Assembly: GCA_032622095.1 (NCBI GenBank)
Contig: CP136068.1
Span: forward strand, 62,024,025 to 62,088,024
DNA length: 64,000 nt
From: Siphonodentalium dalli
Lineage: Eukaryota > Mollusca > Scaphopoda > Gadilida > Siphonodentaliidae
Reading direction: 5' to 3'
Of the stretch, positions 9,421-22,594 are shown piece by piece; position 1 is the first letter of the stretch; each line of letters starts with the position of its first letter. The translations under genes and the position numbers were made by a program. Below the pieces are notes generated by a model. The model was not told the DNA's origin. It saw nothing but the letters and a program-made list of their open reading frames with translations, and made no database searches.

Positions 9421-12400
9421 CACTGTTATATGAGTTCCTCCCTGTCCACTCTTATTTGAGATCCTCCCTGTCCACTCTTATATGAGTTCCAGCCTGTCCA
9501 CTCTTATATGAGTTCCTCCCTGTCCACTCTTATATGAGTTCCTCCCTGTCCACTCTTATGAGTTCCTCCCTGTCCACTCTAATATGAGTTGCTGACTGTC
9601 CACTCTTATATGAGTTCCTGCCTGTCCACTCTTATATGAGTTCCTCCCTGTCCACTAGTATATGAGTTGCTGCCTGCCACTAGTATATGAGTTCATCCAT
9701 GTCCACTCTTATATGAATTGCTGTCTGTCCACTCTTATATGAGTTCCTCCCTGTCCACTCTTATATGAGTTGCTGACTGTCCACTCTTATATGAATTCCT
9801 GCCTGTCCACTCTTATGAGTTCCAGCCTGTCCACTCTTATATGAGTTCCTCCCTGTCCACTCTTATATTAGTTCCTCCCTGTCCACTCTTATATTAGTTC
9901 CTCCCTGTCCACTTTTATATTAGTTCCTCCCTGTCCACTCTTATATTAGTTCCTCCCTGTCCACTCTTATATTAGTTCCTCCATGTACACTCATATATTA
10001 GTTCCTCCCTGTCCTCTCTTATGAGTTCCTCCCTGTCCACTATTATATGAGATGCTGCCTGTCCACTCTTATATGAGTTCCAGCCTGTCCACTCGTATAT
10101 GAGTTCCAGCCTGTCCACTCTTATATGAGTTCCTGCCTGTCCACTCTTATGAGTTCCTCCATGTCCACTCTTATGAGTTCCTCCCTGTCCAATCTTATGA
10201 GTTCCTCCCTGTCCACTCTTATGAGTTCCTCCCTGTCCACTCTTATATGAATTCCTGCATGTCCACTCTTATATGAGTTCTTCCCTGTCCACTCTTATAT
10301 AAGTTCCTCCCTGTCAACTCTTATGAGTTCCTCCCTTTACACTGCTATATGAGTTCCTGCCTGTCCACTCTTATATGAGTTCCTGCCTGTCCACTCTTAT
10401 ATGAGTTCCTGCCTGTCCACTCTTATATGGGTTTCTCCCTGTTCACTCTTATATGAGTTCCTCCCTGTCCACTCTTATATGAGTTCCTCCCTGTCCACTC
10501 TTATATGAGTTCCTCCCTGTCCACTCTTATATGAGTTCCTCCCTGTCAACTCTTATATGAGTTCCTCCCTGTCCACTCTTATGAGTTCCTCCCTGTCCAC
10601 TCTAATATGAGTTCCTCCCTGTCCATCTTATATGAGTTCCTCCCTGTCCACTCTAATATGAGTTCCTCCCTGTCCACTCTAATATGAGTTCCTGCATGTC
10701 CACTCGCATATGAGTTCCTCCCTGTTCACTCTTATATGAGTTCCTGCCTGTCCACTCTTATATGAGTTCCTCTCTGTCCACTCTTATATGAGTTGCTGCC
10801 TGTCCACTCTTATATGAGTTCCTCCCTGTCCACTCTTATATGAGTTCCTGCGTGTCCACTCTTATATGAGTTGCTGACTGTCCACTCTTATATGAGTTCC
10901 TGCCTGTCCACTCTTATATGAGTTCCTCCCTGTCCACGAGTATATGAGTTGCTGCCTGCCACTAGTATATGAGTTCATCCATGTCCACTCTTATATGAGT
11001 TGCTGTCTGTCCACTCTTATATGAGTTCCTCCCTGTCCACTCTTATATGAGTTCCTCCCTGTCAACTCTTATATGAGTTCCTCCCTGTCCACTCTTATGA
11101 GTTCCTCCCTGTCCACTCTAATATGAGTTCCTCCCTGTCCATCTTATATGAGTTCCTCCCTGTCCACTCTAATATGAGTTCCTCCCTGTCCACTCTAATA
11201 TGAGTTCCTGCATGTCCACTCGCATATGAGTTCCTGCATGTCCACTCTTATATGAGTTGCTCCCTGTCCACTCTTATATGAGTTGCTCCCTGTCCACTCT
11301 GTTATGAGTTGCTCCCTGTCCACTCTTTTATGAGTTGCTCCCTGTCCACTCTTTTATGAGTTGCTCCCTGTCCACTCTTATGTGAGTTGCTGACTGTCCA
11401 CTCTTATATGAGTTCCTGCCTGTCCACTCTTATATGAGTTCCTCCCTGTCCACGAGTATATGAGTTGCTGCCTGCCACTAGTATATGAGTTCATCCATGT
11501 CCACTCTTATATGAGTTGCTGTCTGTCCACTCTTATATGAGTTCCTCCCTGTCCACTTTTATATGAGTTGCTGCATGTCCACTCTTATATGAATTCATCC
11601 TTGTCCACTCTTATATTAGTTCCTCCCAGTCCACTCTTATATGAGTTTTTCACAGTCCACTCTTATATGAGTTCCTCATTGTCCACTCTTATATGAGTCC
11701 CTCATTGTCCACTCGTATATGAGTTCCTCCCAGTCCACTCTTATATGAGTTGTTGCCTGTCCACTCTTATATGAGTTCCTCCCTGTCCACTCTTATATGA
11801 GTTCCTCCCTGTCCACTCATATGAGTTCCTCCCTGTCCACTCTTATATGAGTTCCTCCCTGTCCACTCATATGAGTTCCTCCCTGTCCACTCTTATATGA
11901 GTTCCTCCCAGTCCACTCTTTTATGAGTTCCTGCGTGTCCACTCTTATATGAGTTCCTGCGTGTCCACTCTTATATGAGTTGCTCCCTGTCCACTCGTAT
12001 ATGAGTTGCTCCCTGTCCACTCTTTTATGAGTTGCTCACTGTCCACTCTTTTATGAGTTGCTCCCTGTCCACTCTTTTATGAGTTGCTCCCTGTCCACTC
12101 TTATATGATTTGCTGACTGTCCACTCTTATATGAGTTCCTGCCTGTCCACTCTTATATGAGTTCCTCCCTGTCCACTAGTATATGAGTTGCTGCCTGCCA
12201 ATAGTATATGAGTTCATCCATGTCCACTCTTATATGAGTTGCTGTCTGTCCACTCTTACATGAGTTCCTCCCTGTCCACTCTTATATGTGTTGCTGCATG
12301 TCCACTCTTATATGAATTCATCCTTGTCCACTCTTATATTAGTTCCTCCCTGTCCACTCTTATATGAGTTCCTCACAGTCCACTCTTATATGAGTTCCTC

Positions 12401-13816
12401 ATTGTCCACTCTTATATGAGTCCCTCATTGTCCACTCTTATATGAGTTCCTCCCAGTCCACTCTTATATGAGTTGTTGCCTGTCCACTATTATATGAGTC
12501 CCAGCCTGTCCACTCTTATATGAGTTCTTCCCTGTCCACTGTTATATGAGTTCCTCCCTGTCCACTCTTATTTGAGATCCTCCCTGTCCACTCTTATATG
12601 AGTTCCAGCCTGTCCACTCTTATATGAGTTCCTCCCTGTCCACTCTTATATGAGTTCCTCCCTGTCCACTCTTATGAGTTCCTCCCTGTCCACTCTAATA
12701 TGAGTTGCTGACTGTCCACTCTTATATGAGTTCCTGCCTGTCCACTCTTATATGAGTTCCTCCCTGTCCACTAGTATATGAGTTGCTGCCTGCCACTAGT
12801 ATATGAGTTCATCCATGTCCACTCTTATATGAATTGCTGTCTGTCCACTCTTATATGATTTCCTCCCTGTCCACTCTTATATGAGTTGCTGACTGTCCAC
12901 TCTTATATGAATTCCTGCCTGTCCACTCTTATGAGTTCCAGCCTGTCCACTCTTATATGAGTTCCTCCCTGTCCACTCTTATATTAGTTCATCCCTGTCC
13001 ACTCTTATATTAGTTCCTCCCTGTCCACTCTTATATTAGTTCCTCCCTGTCCACTCTTATATTAGTTCCTCCCTGTCCACTCTTATATTAGTTCCTCCAT
13101 GTACACTCATATATTAGTTCCTCCCTGTCCTCTCTTATGAGTTCCTCCCTGTCCACTATTATATGAGTTGCTGCCTGTCCACTCTTATATGAGTTCCAGC
13201 CTGTCCACTCGTATATGAGTTCCAGCCTGTCCACTCTTATATGAGTTCCTGCCTGTCCACTCTTATGAGTTCCTCCATGTCCACTCTTATGAGTTCCTCC
13301 CTGTCCAATCTTATGAGTTCCTCCCTGTCCACTCTTATGAGTTCCTCCCTGTCCACTCTTATATGAATTCCTGCATGTCCACTCTTATATGAGTTCTTCC
13401 ATGTCCACTCTTATATAAGTTCCTCCCTGTCAACTCTTATGAGTTCCTCCCTTTACACTGCTATATGAGTTCCTGCCTGTCCACTCTTATATGAGTTCCT
13501 GCCTGTCCACTCTTATATGAGTTCCTCTCTGTCCACTCTTATATGAGTTCCTGCCTGTCCACTCTTATATGGGTTTCTCCCTGTTCACTCTTATATGAGT
13601 TCCTCCCTGTCCACTCTTATATGAGTTCCTCCCTGTCCACTCTTATATGAGTTCCTCCCTGTCAACTCTTATATGAGTTCCTCCCTGTCCACTCTTATGA
13701 GTTCCTCCCTGTCCACTCTAATATGAGTTCCTCCCTGTCCATCTTATATGAGTTCCTCCCTGTCCACTCTAATATGAATTCCTCCCTGTCCACTCTAATA
13801 TGAGTTCCTGCATGTC
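9421..13816 (+). repeat. HOR segment repeating 5.4-8.1 kb at a 4,022-bp offset
   Basis: Landmarks at 5962, 7273 and 7621 recur at 9984, 11295 and 11643, all 4,022 bp apart. The register then changes by 50 bp, because a 50-bp pair of monomers containing the palindrome ACTCATATGAGT is duplicated at 11815 and 11865. The first run monomer here is CTGTTATGAG (11295) instead of CTTTTATGAG. The cycle ends early: after GCATG near 13,810 it jumps to a single CTTTTATGAG monomer at 13817. Confidence 0.85.
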
Positions 13817-13925
13817 CACTCTTTTATGAGTTGCTCCCTGTCCACTCTTATATGAGTTGCTGACTGTCCACTCTTATATGAGTTCCTGCCTGTCCACTCT
13901 TATATGAGTTCCTCCCTGTCCACTA

Positions 13926-16900
13926 GTATATGAGTTGCTGCCTGCCACTAGTATATGAGTTCATCCATGTCCACTCTTATATGAGTTGCTGTCTGTCCAC
14001 TCTTACATGAGTTCCTCCCTGTCCACTCTTATATGAGTTGATGCATGTCCACTCTTATATGAATTCATCCTTGTCCACTCTTATATTAGTTCCTCCCTGT
14101 CCACTCTTATATGAGTTCCTCACAGTCCACTCTTATATGAGTTACTCATTGTCCACTCTTATATGAGTCCCTCATTGTCCACTCTTATATGAGTTCCTCC
14201 CAGTCCACTCTTATATGAGTTGTTGCCTGTCCACTATTATATGAGTCCCAGCCTGTCCACTGTTATATGAGTTCCTCCCTGTCCACTCTTATTTGAGATC
14301 CTCCCTGTCCACTCTTATTTGAGATCCTCCCTGTCCACTCTTATATGAGTTCCTCCCTGTCCACTCTTATATGAGTTCCTCTCTGTCCACTCTTATGAGT
14401 TCCTCCCTGTACACTCTAATATGAGTTGCTGACTGTCCACTCTTATATGAGTTCCTGCCTGTCCACTCTTATATGAGTTCCTCCCTGTCCACTAGTATAT
14501 GAGTTGCTGCCTGCCACTAGTATATGAGTTCATCAATGTCCACTCTTATATGAGTTGCTGTCTGTCCACTCTTATATGAGTTCCTCCCTGTCCACTCTTA
14601 TATGAGTTGCTGACTGTCCACTCTTATATGAATTCCTGCCTGTCCACTCTTATGAGTTCCAACCTGTCCACTCTTATATGAGTTCCTCCCTGTCCACTCT
14701 TATATTAGTTCCTCCCTGTCCACTCTTATATTAGTTCCTCCCTGTCCACTCTTATATTAGTTCCTCCCTGTCCACTCTTATATTAGTTCCTCCCTGTCCA
14801 CTCTTATATTAGTTCCTCCATGTACACTCATATATTAGTTCCTCCCTGTCCTCTCTTATGTGTTCCTCCCTGTCCACTATTATATGAGTTGCTGCCTGTC
14901 CACTCGTATATGAGTTCCAGCCTGTCCACTCGTATATGAGTTCCAGCCTGTCCACTCTTATATGAGTTCCTGCCAGTCCACTCTTATGAGTTCCTCCATG
15001 TCCACTCTTATGAGTTCCTCCCTGTCCATTCTTATGAGTTCCTCCCTGTCCACTCTTATGAGTTCCTCCCTGTCCACTCTTATATGAATTCCTGCATGTC
15101 CACTCTTATATGAGTTCTTCCCTGTCCACTCTTATATGAGTTCCTCCCTGTCAACTCGTATGAGTTCCTCCCTTTACACTGCTATTTGAGTTCCTGCCTG
15201 TCCACTCTTATATGAGTTCCTGCCTGTCCACTCTTATATGAGTTCTTCCCTGTCCACTCTTATATGAGTTCCTCCCTGTCAACTCTTATGAGTTCCTCCC
15301 TGTACACTGATATATGAGTTCCTGCCTGTCCACTCTTATATGAGTTCCTGCCTGTCCACTCTTATATGAGTTCCTGCCTGTCCACTATTATATGGGTTCC
15401 TCCCTGTTCACTCTTATATGAGTTCCTCCCTGTCCACTCTTATATGAGTTCCTCCCTGTCCACTCTTATATGAGTTCCTCCCTGTCCACTCTTATGAGTT
15501 CCTCCCTGTCCACTCTAATATGAGTTCCTCCCTGTCCATCTTATATGAGTTCCTCCCTGTCCACTCTTATATGAGTTCCTCCCTGTCCACTCTTATATGA
15601 GTTCCTCCCTGTCCAATCTTATATGAGTTCCTCCCTGTCCACTCTTATATGAGTTCCTCCCTGTCCACTCTTATGAGTTCCTCCCTGTCCACTCTAATAT
15701 GAGTTCCTCCCTGTCCATCTTATATGAGTTCCTCCCTGTCCACTCTAATATGAGTTCCTCCCTGTCCACTCTAATATGAGTTCCTGCATGTCCACTCGCA
15801 TATGAGTTCCTCCCTGTTCACTCTTATATGAGTTCCTGCCTGTCCACTCTTATATGAGTTCCTCTCTGTCCACTCTTATATGAGTTCCTCCCTGTCCACT
15901 CTTATATGAGTTCCTCCCTGTCCACTCTTATATGAGTTCCTGCGTGTCCACTCTTATATGAGTTCCTGCGTGTCCACTCTTATATGAGTTGCTCCCTGTC
16001 CACTTGTATATGAGTTGCTCCCTGTCCACTCTTTTATGAGTTGCTCACTGTCCACTCTTTTATGAGTTGCTCCCTGTCCACTCTTTTATGAGTTACTCCC
16101 TGTCCACTCTTATATGAGTTGCTGACTGTCCACTCTTATATGAGTTCCTGCCTGTCCACTCTTATATGAGTTCCTCCCTGTCCACTAGTATATGAGTTGC
16201 TGCCTGCCACTAGTATATGAGTTCATCCATGTCCACTCTTATATGAGTTGCTGTCTGTCCACTCTTACATGAGTTCCTCCCTGTCCACTCTTATATGAGT
16301 TGCTGCATGTCCACTCTTATATGAATTCATCCTTGTCCACTCTTATATTAGTTCCTCCCTGTCCACTCTTATATGAGTTCCTCACAGTCCACTCTTATAT
16401 GAGTTCCTCATTGACCACTCTTATATGAGTCCCTCATTGTCCACTCTTATATGAGTTCCTCCCAGTCCACTCTTATATGAGTTGTTGCCTGTCCACTATT
16501 ATATGAGTCCCAGCCTGTCCACTCTTATATGAGTTCTTCCCTGTCCACTGTTATATGAGTTCCTCCCTGTCCACTCTTATTTGAGATCCTCCCTGTCCAC
16601 TCTTATATGAGTTCCAGCCTGTCCACTCTTATATGAGTTCCTTCCTGTCCACTCTTATATGAGTTCCTCCCTGTCCACTCTTATGAGTTCCTCCCTGTCC
16701 ACTCTAATATGAGTTGCTGACTGTCCACTCTTATATGAGTTCCTGCCTGTCCACTCTTATATGAGTTCCTCCCTGTCCACTAGTATATGAGTTGCTGCCT
16801 GCCACTAGTATATGAGTTCATCCATGTCCACTCTTATATGAGTTGCTGTCTGTCCACTCTTATATGAGTTCCTCCCTGTCCACTCTTATATGAGTTGCTG

Positions 16901-18217
16901 ACTGTCCACTCTTATATGAATTCCTGCCTGTCCACTCTTATGAGTTCCAGCCTGTCCACTCTTATATGAGTTCCTCCCTGTCCACTCTTATATTAGTTTC
17001 TCCCTGTCCACTCTTATATTAGTTCCTCCCTGTCCACTCTTATATTAGTTCCTCCCTGTCCACTCTTATATTAGTTCCTCCCTGTCCACTCTTATATTAG
17101 TTCCTCCATGTACACTCATATATTAGTTCCTCCCTGTCCTCTCTTATGAGTTCCTCCCTGTCCACTATTATATGAGTTGCTGCCTGTCCACTCGTATATG
17201 AGTTCCAGCCTGTCCACTCGTATATGAGTTCCAGCCTGTCCACTCTTATATGAGTTCCTGCCTGTCCACTCTTATGAGTTCCTCCATGTCCACTCTTATG
17301 AGTTCCTCCCTGTCCAATCTTATGAGTTCCTCCCTGTCCACTCTTATGAGTTCCTCCCTGTCCACTCTTATATGAATTCCTGCATGTCCACTCTTATATG
17401 AGTTCTTCCCTGTCCACTCTTATATGAGTTGCTCCCTGTCAACTATTATGAGTTTCTCCCTTTACACTGCTATATGAGTTCCTGCCTGTCCACTCTTATA
17501 TGAGTTCCTGCCTGTCCACTCTTATATGAGTTCCTGCCTGTCCACTCTTATATGGGTTCCTCCCTGATCACTCTTATATGAGTTCCTCCCTGTCCACTCT
17601 TATATGAGTTCCCCCTGTCCACTCTTATATGAGTTCCTCCCTGTCCACTCTTATATGAGTTCCTCCCTGTCAACTCTTATATGAGTTCCTCCCTGTCCAC
17701 TCTTATGAATTCCTCCCTGTCCACTCTAATATGAGTTCCTCCCTGTCCATCGTATATGAGTTCCTCCCTGTCCACTCTAATATGAGTTCCTCCCTGTCCA
17801 CTCTAATATGAGTTCCTGCATGTCCACTCTCATATGAGTTCCTCCCTGTTCACTCTTATATGAGTTCCTGCCTGTCCACTCTTATATGAGTTCCTCTCTG
17901 TCCATTCTTATATGAGTTCCTCCCTGTCCACTCTTATATGAGTTCCTCCCTGTCCACTCTTATATGAGTTCCTGCGTGTCCACTCTTATATGAGTTCCTG
18001 CGTGTCCACTCTTATATGAGTTGCTCCCTGTCCACTCTTATATGAGTTGCTCCCTGTCCACTCTTTTATGAGTTGCTCCCTGTCCACTCTTTTATGAGTT
18101 GCTCCCTGTCCACTCTTTTATGAGTTGCTCCCTGTCCACTCTTATATGAGTTGCTGACTGTCCACTCTTATATGAGTTCCTGCCTGTCCACTCTTATATG
18201 AGTTCCTCCCTGTCCAC
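13926..18217 (+). repeat. 4,294-bp tandem duplication, first unit
   Basis: Recurs directly downstream at an offset of 4,294 bp. TTGATGCATG at 14037 pairs with 18331, CTTTACACTG at 15172 and 17460 with 19466 and 21754, and TGTACACTCATATATTAG at 14821 and 17109 with 19115 and 21403. It holds two HOR cycles, with CTTTTATGAG runs at 16027 and 18059. By eye I found four substitutions between units: near 15029, at 16095 (A, G in the other), 16643 (T, C) and 17445 (A, C). Confidence 0.94.
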
Positions 18218-21200
18218 GAGTATATGAGTTGCTGCCTGCCACTAGTATATGAGTTCATCCATGTCCACTCTTATATGAGTTGCTGTCTGTCCACTCTTAC
18301 ATGAGTTCCTCCCTGTCCACTCTTATATGAGTTGATGCATGTCCACTCTTATATGAATTCATCCTTGTCCACTCTTATATTAGTTCCTCCCTGTCCACTC
18401 TTATATGAGTTCCTCACAGTCCACTCTTATATGAGTTCCTCATTGTCCACTCTTATATGAGTCCCTCATTGTCCACTCTTATATGAGTTCCTCCCAGTCC
18501 ACTCTTATATGAGTTGTTGCCTGTCCACTATTATATGAGTCCCAGCCTGTTCACTGTTATATGAGTTCCTCCCTGTCCACTCTTATTTGAGATCCTCCCT
18601 GTCCACTCTTATTTGAGATCCTCCCTGTCCACTCTTATATGAGTTCCTCCCTGTCCACTCTTATATGAGTTCCTCTCTGTCCACTCTTATGAGTTCCTCC
18701 CTGTACACTCTAATATGAGTTGCTGACTGTCCACTCTTATATGAGTTCCTGCCTGTCCACTCTTATATGAGTTCCTCCCTGTCCACTAGTATATGAGTTG
18801 CTGCCTGCCACTAGTATATGAGTTCATCAATGTCCACTCTTATATGAGTTGCTGTCTGTCCACTCTTATATGAGTTCCTCCCTGTCCACTCTTATATGAG
18901 TTGCTGACTGTCCACTCTTATATGAATTCCTGCCTGTCCACTCTTATGAGTTCCAACCTGTCCACTCTTATATGAGTTCCTCCCTGTCCACTCTTATATT
19001 AGTTCCTCCCTGTCCACTCTTATATTAGTTCCTCCCTGTCCACTCTTATATTAGTTCCTCCCTGTCCACTCTTATATTAGTTCCTCCCTGTCCACTCTTA
19101 TATTAGTTCCTCCATGTACACTCATATATTAGTTCCTCCCTGTCCTCTCTTATGTGTTCCTCCCTGTCCACTATTATATGAGTTGCTGCCTGTCCACTCG
19201 TATATGAGTTCCAGCCTGTCCACTCGTATATGAGTTCCAGCCTGTCCACTCTTATATGAGTTCCTGCCAGTCCACTCTTATGAGTTCCTCCATGTCCACT
19301 CTTATGAGTTCCTCCCTGTCCAATCTTATGAGTTCCTCCCTGTCCACTCTTATGAGTTCCTCCCTGTCCACTCTTATATGAATTCCTGCATGTCCACTCT
19401 TATATGAGTTCTTCCCTGTCCACTCTTATATGAGTTCCTCCCTGTCAACTCGTATGAGTTCCTCCCTTTACACTGCTATTTGAGTTCCTGCCTGTCCACT
19501 CTTATATGAGTTCCTGCCTGTCCACTCTTATATGAGTTCTTCCCTGTCCACTCTTATATGAGTTCCTCCCTGTCAACTCTTATGAGTTCCTCCCTGTACA
19601 CTGATATATGAGTTCCTGCCTGTCCACTCTTATATGAGTTCCTGCCTGTCCACTCTTATATGAGTTCCTGCCTGTCCACTATTATATGGGTTCCTCCCTG
19701 TTCACTCTTATATGAGTTCCTCCCTGTCCACTCTTATATGAGTTCCTCCCTGTCCACTCTTATATGAGTTCCTCCCTGTCCACTCTTATGAGTTCCTCCC
19801 TGTCCACTCTAATATGAGTTCCTCCCTGTCCATCTTATATGAGTTCCTCCCTGTCCACTCTTATATGAGTTCCTCCCTGTCCACTCTTATATGAGTTCCT
19901 CCCTGTCCAATCTTATATGAGTTCCTCCCTGTCCACTCTTATATGAGTTCCTCCCTGTCCACTCTTATGAGTTCCTCCCTGTCCACTCTAATATGAGTTC
20001 CTCCCTGTCCATCTTATATGAGTTCCTCCCTGTCCACTCTAATATGAGTTCCTCCCTGTCCACTCTAATATGAGTTCCTGCATGTCCACTCGCATATGAG
20101 TTCCTCCCTGTTCACTCTTATATGAGTTCCTGCCTGTCCACTCTTATATGAGTTCCTCTCTGTCCACTCTTATATGAGTTCCTCCCTGTCCACTCTTATA
20201 TGAGTTCCTCCCTGTCCACTCTTATATGAGTTCCTGCGTGTCCACTCTTATATGAGTTCCTGCGTGTCCACTCTTATATGAGTTGCTCCCTGTCCACTTG
20301 TATATGAGTTGCTCCCTGTCCACTCTTTTATGAGTTGCTCACTGTCCACTCTTTTATGAGTTGCTCCCTGTCCACTCTTTTATGAGTTGCTCCCTGTCCA
20401 CTCTTATATGAGTTGCTGACTGTCCACTCTTATATGAGTTCCTGCCTGTCCACTCTTATATGAGTTCCTCCCTGTCCACTAGTATATGAGTTGCTGCCTG
20501 CCACTAGTATATGAGTTCATCCATGTCCACTCTTATATGAGTTGCTGTCTGTCCACTCTTACATGAGTTCCTCCCTGTCCACTCTTATATGAGTTGCTGC
20601 ATGTCCACTCTTATATGAATTCATCCTTGTCCACTCTTATATTAGTTCCTCCCTGTCCACTCTTATATGAGTTCCTCACAGTCCACTCTTATATGAGTTC
20701 CTCATTGACCACTCTTATATGAGTCCCTCATTGTCCACTCTTATATGAGTTCCTCCCAGTCCACTCTTATATGAGTTGTTGCCTGTCCACTATTATATGA
20801 GTCCCAGCCTGTCCACTCTTATATGAGTTCTTCCCTGTCCACTGTTATATGAGTTCCTCCCTGTCCACTCTTATTTGAGATCCTCCCTGTCCACTCTTAT
20901 ATGAGTTCCAGCCTGTCCACTCTTATATGAGTTCCTCCCTGTCCACTCTTATATGAGTTCCTCCCTGTCCACTCTTATGAGTTCCTCCCTGTCCACTCTA
21001 ATATGAGTTGCTGACTGTCCACTCTTATATGAGTTCCTGCCTGTCCACTCTTATATGAGTTCCTCCCTGTCCACTAGTATATGAGTTGCTGCCTGCCACT
21101 AGTATATGAGTTCATCCATGTCCACTCTTATATGAGTTGCTGTCTGTCCACTCTTATATGAGTTCCTCCCTGTCCACTCTTATATGAGTTGCTGACTGTC

Positions 21201-22594
21201 CACTCTTATATGAATTCCTGCCTGTCCACTCTTATGAGTTCCAGCCTGTCCACTCTTATATGAGTTCCTCCCTGTCCACTCTTATATTAGTTTCTCCCTG
21301 TCCACTCTTATATTAGTTCCTCCCTGTCCACTCTTATATTAGTTCCTCCCTGTCCACTCTTATATTAGTTCCTCCCTGTCCACTCTTATATTAGTTCCTC
21401 CATGTACACTCATATATTAGTTCCTCCCTGTCCTCTCTTATGAGTTCCTCCCTGTCCACTATTATATGAGTTGCTGCCTGTCCACTCGTATATGAGTTCC
21501 AGCCTGTCCACTCGTATATGAGTTCCAGCCTGTCCACTCTTATATGAGTTCCTGCCTGTCCACTCTTATGAGTTCCTCCATGTCCACTCTTATGAGTTCC
21601 TCCCTGTCCAATCTTATGAGTTCCTCCCTGTCCACTCTTATGAGTTCCTCCCTGTCCACTCTTATATGAATTCCTGCATGTCCACTCTTATATGAGTTCT
21701 TCCCTGTCCACTCTTATATGAGTTGCTCCCTGTCAACTCTTATGAGTTTCTCCCTTTACACTGCTATATGAGTTCCTGCCTGTCCACTCTTATATGAGTT
21801 CCTGCCTGTCCACTCTTATATGAGTTCCTGCCTGTCCACTCTTATATGGGTTCCTCCCTGATCACTCTTATATGAGTTCCTCCCTGTCCACTCTTATATG
21901 AGTTCCCCCTGTCCACTCTTATATGAGTTCCTCCCTGTCCACTCTTATATGAGTTCCTCCCTGTCAACTCTTATATGAGTTCCTCCCTGTCCACTCTTAT
22001 GAATTCCTCCCTGTCCACTCTAATATGAGTTCCTCCCTGTCCATCGTATATGAGTTCCTCCCTGTCCACTCTAATATGAGTTCCTCCCTGTCCACTCTAA
22101 TATGAGTTCCTGCATGTCCACTCTCATATGAGTTCCTCCCTGTTCACTCTTATATGAGTTCCTGCCTGTCCACTCTTATATGAGTTCCTCTCTGTCCATT
22201 CTTATATGAGTTCCTCCCTGTCCACTCTTATATGAGTTCCTCCCTGTCCACTCTTATATGAGTTCCTGCGTGTCCACTCTTATATGAGTTCCTGCGTGTC
22301 CACTCTTATATGAGTTGCTCCCTGTCCACTCTTATATGAGTTGCTCCCTGTCCACTCTTTTATGAGTTGCTCCCTGTCCACTCTTTTATGAGTTGCTCCC
22401 TGTCCACTCTTTTATGAGTTGCTCCCTGTCCACTCTTATATGAGTTGCTGACTGTCCACTCTTATATGAGTTCCTGCCTGTCCACTCTTATATGAGTTCC
22501 TCCCTGTCCACGAGTATATGAGTTGCTGCCTGCCACTAGTATATGAGTTCATCCATGTCCACTCTTATATGAGTTGCTGTCTGTCCACTCTTAT
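18218..22594 (+). repeat. 4,294-bp tandem duplication, second unit
   Basis: Near-identical to 13.93-18.3 kb. The left limit is marked by CCACGAG at 18214, where the first unit has CCACTAG. The right limit lies near 22,595, where the first unit's CTTACATGAG and TTGATGCATG become CTTATATGAG and TTGCTGCATG. The crossover site therefore lies between about 18,218 and 18,295. Confidence 0.93.

Larger units (their letters stand above)
1..12788 (+). repeat. Left copy of a 51.2-kb-spaced direct repeat
   Basis: This segment recurs at 51187-64000. The offset is 51,186 bp up to about 4.9 kb and 51,212 bp after that. Landmarks match exactly: GAGTTTTTCAC at 971, 1982, 7621 and 11643 pairs with 52157, 53168, 58833 and 62855; TGTACACTCATATATTAG at 3955, 5962 and 9984 pairs with 55141, 57174 and 61196. 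The only differences I found by eye are one CTTTTATGAG monomer missing near 4,940 and a T at 8649 that is A at 59861. Both ends are cut by the window, so the true length is at least 12.8 kb. Confidence 0.95.
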
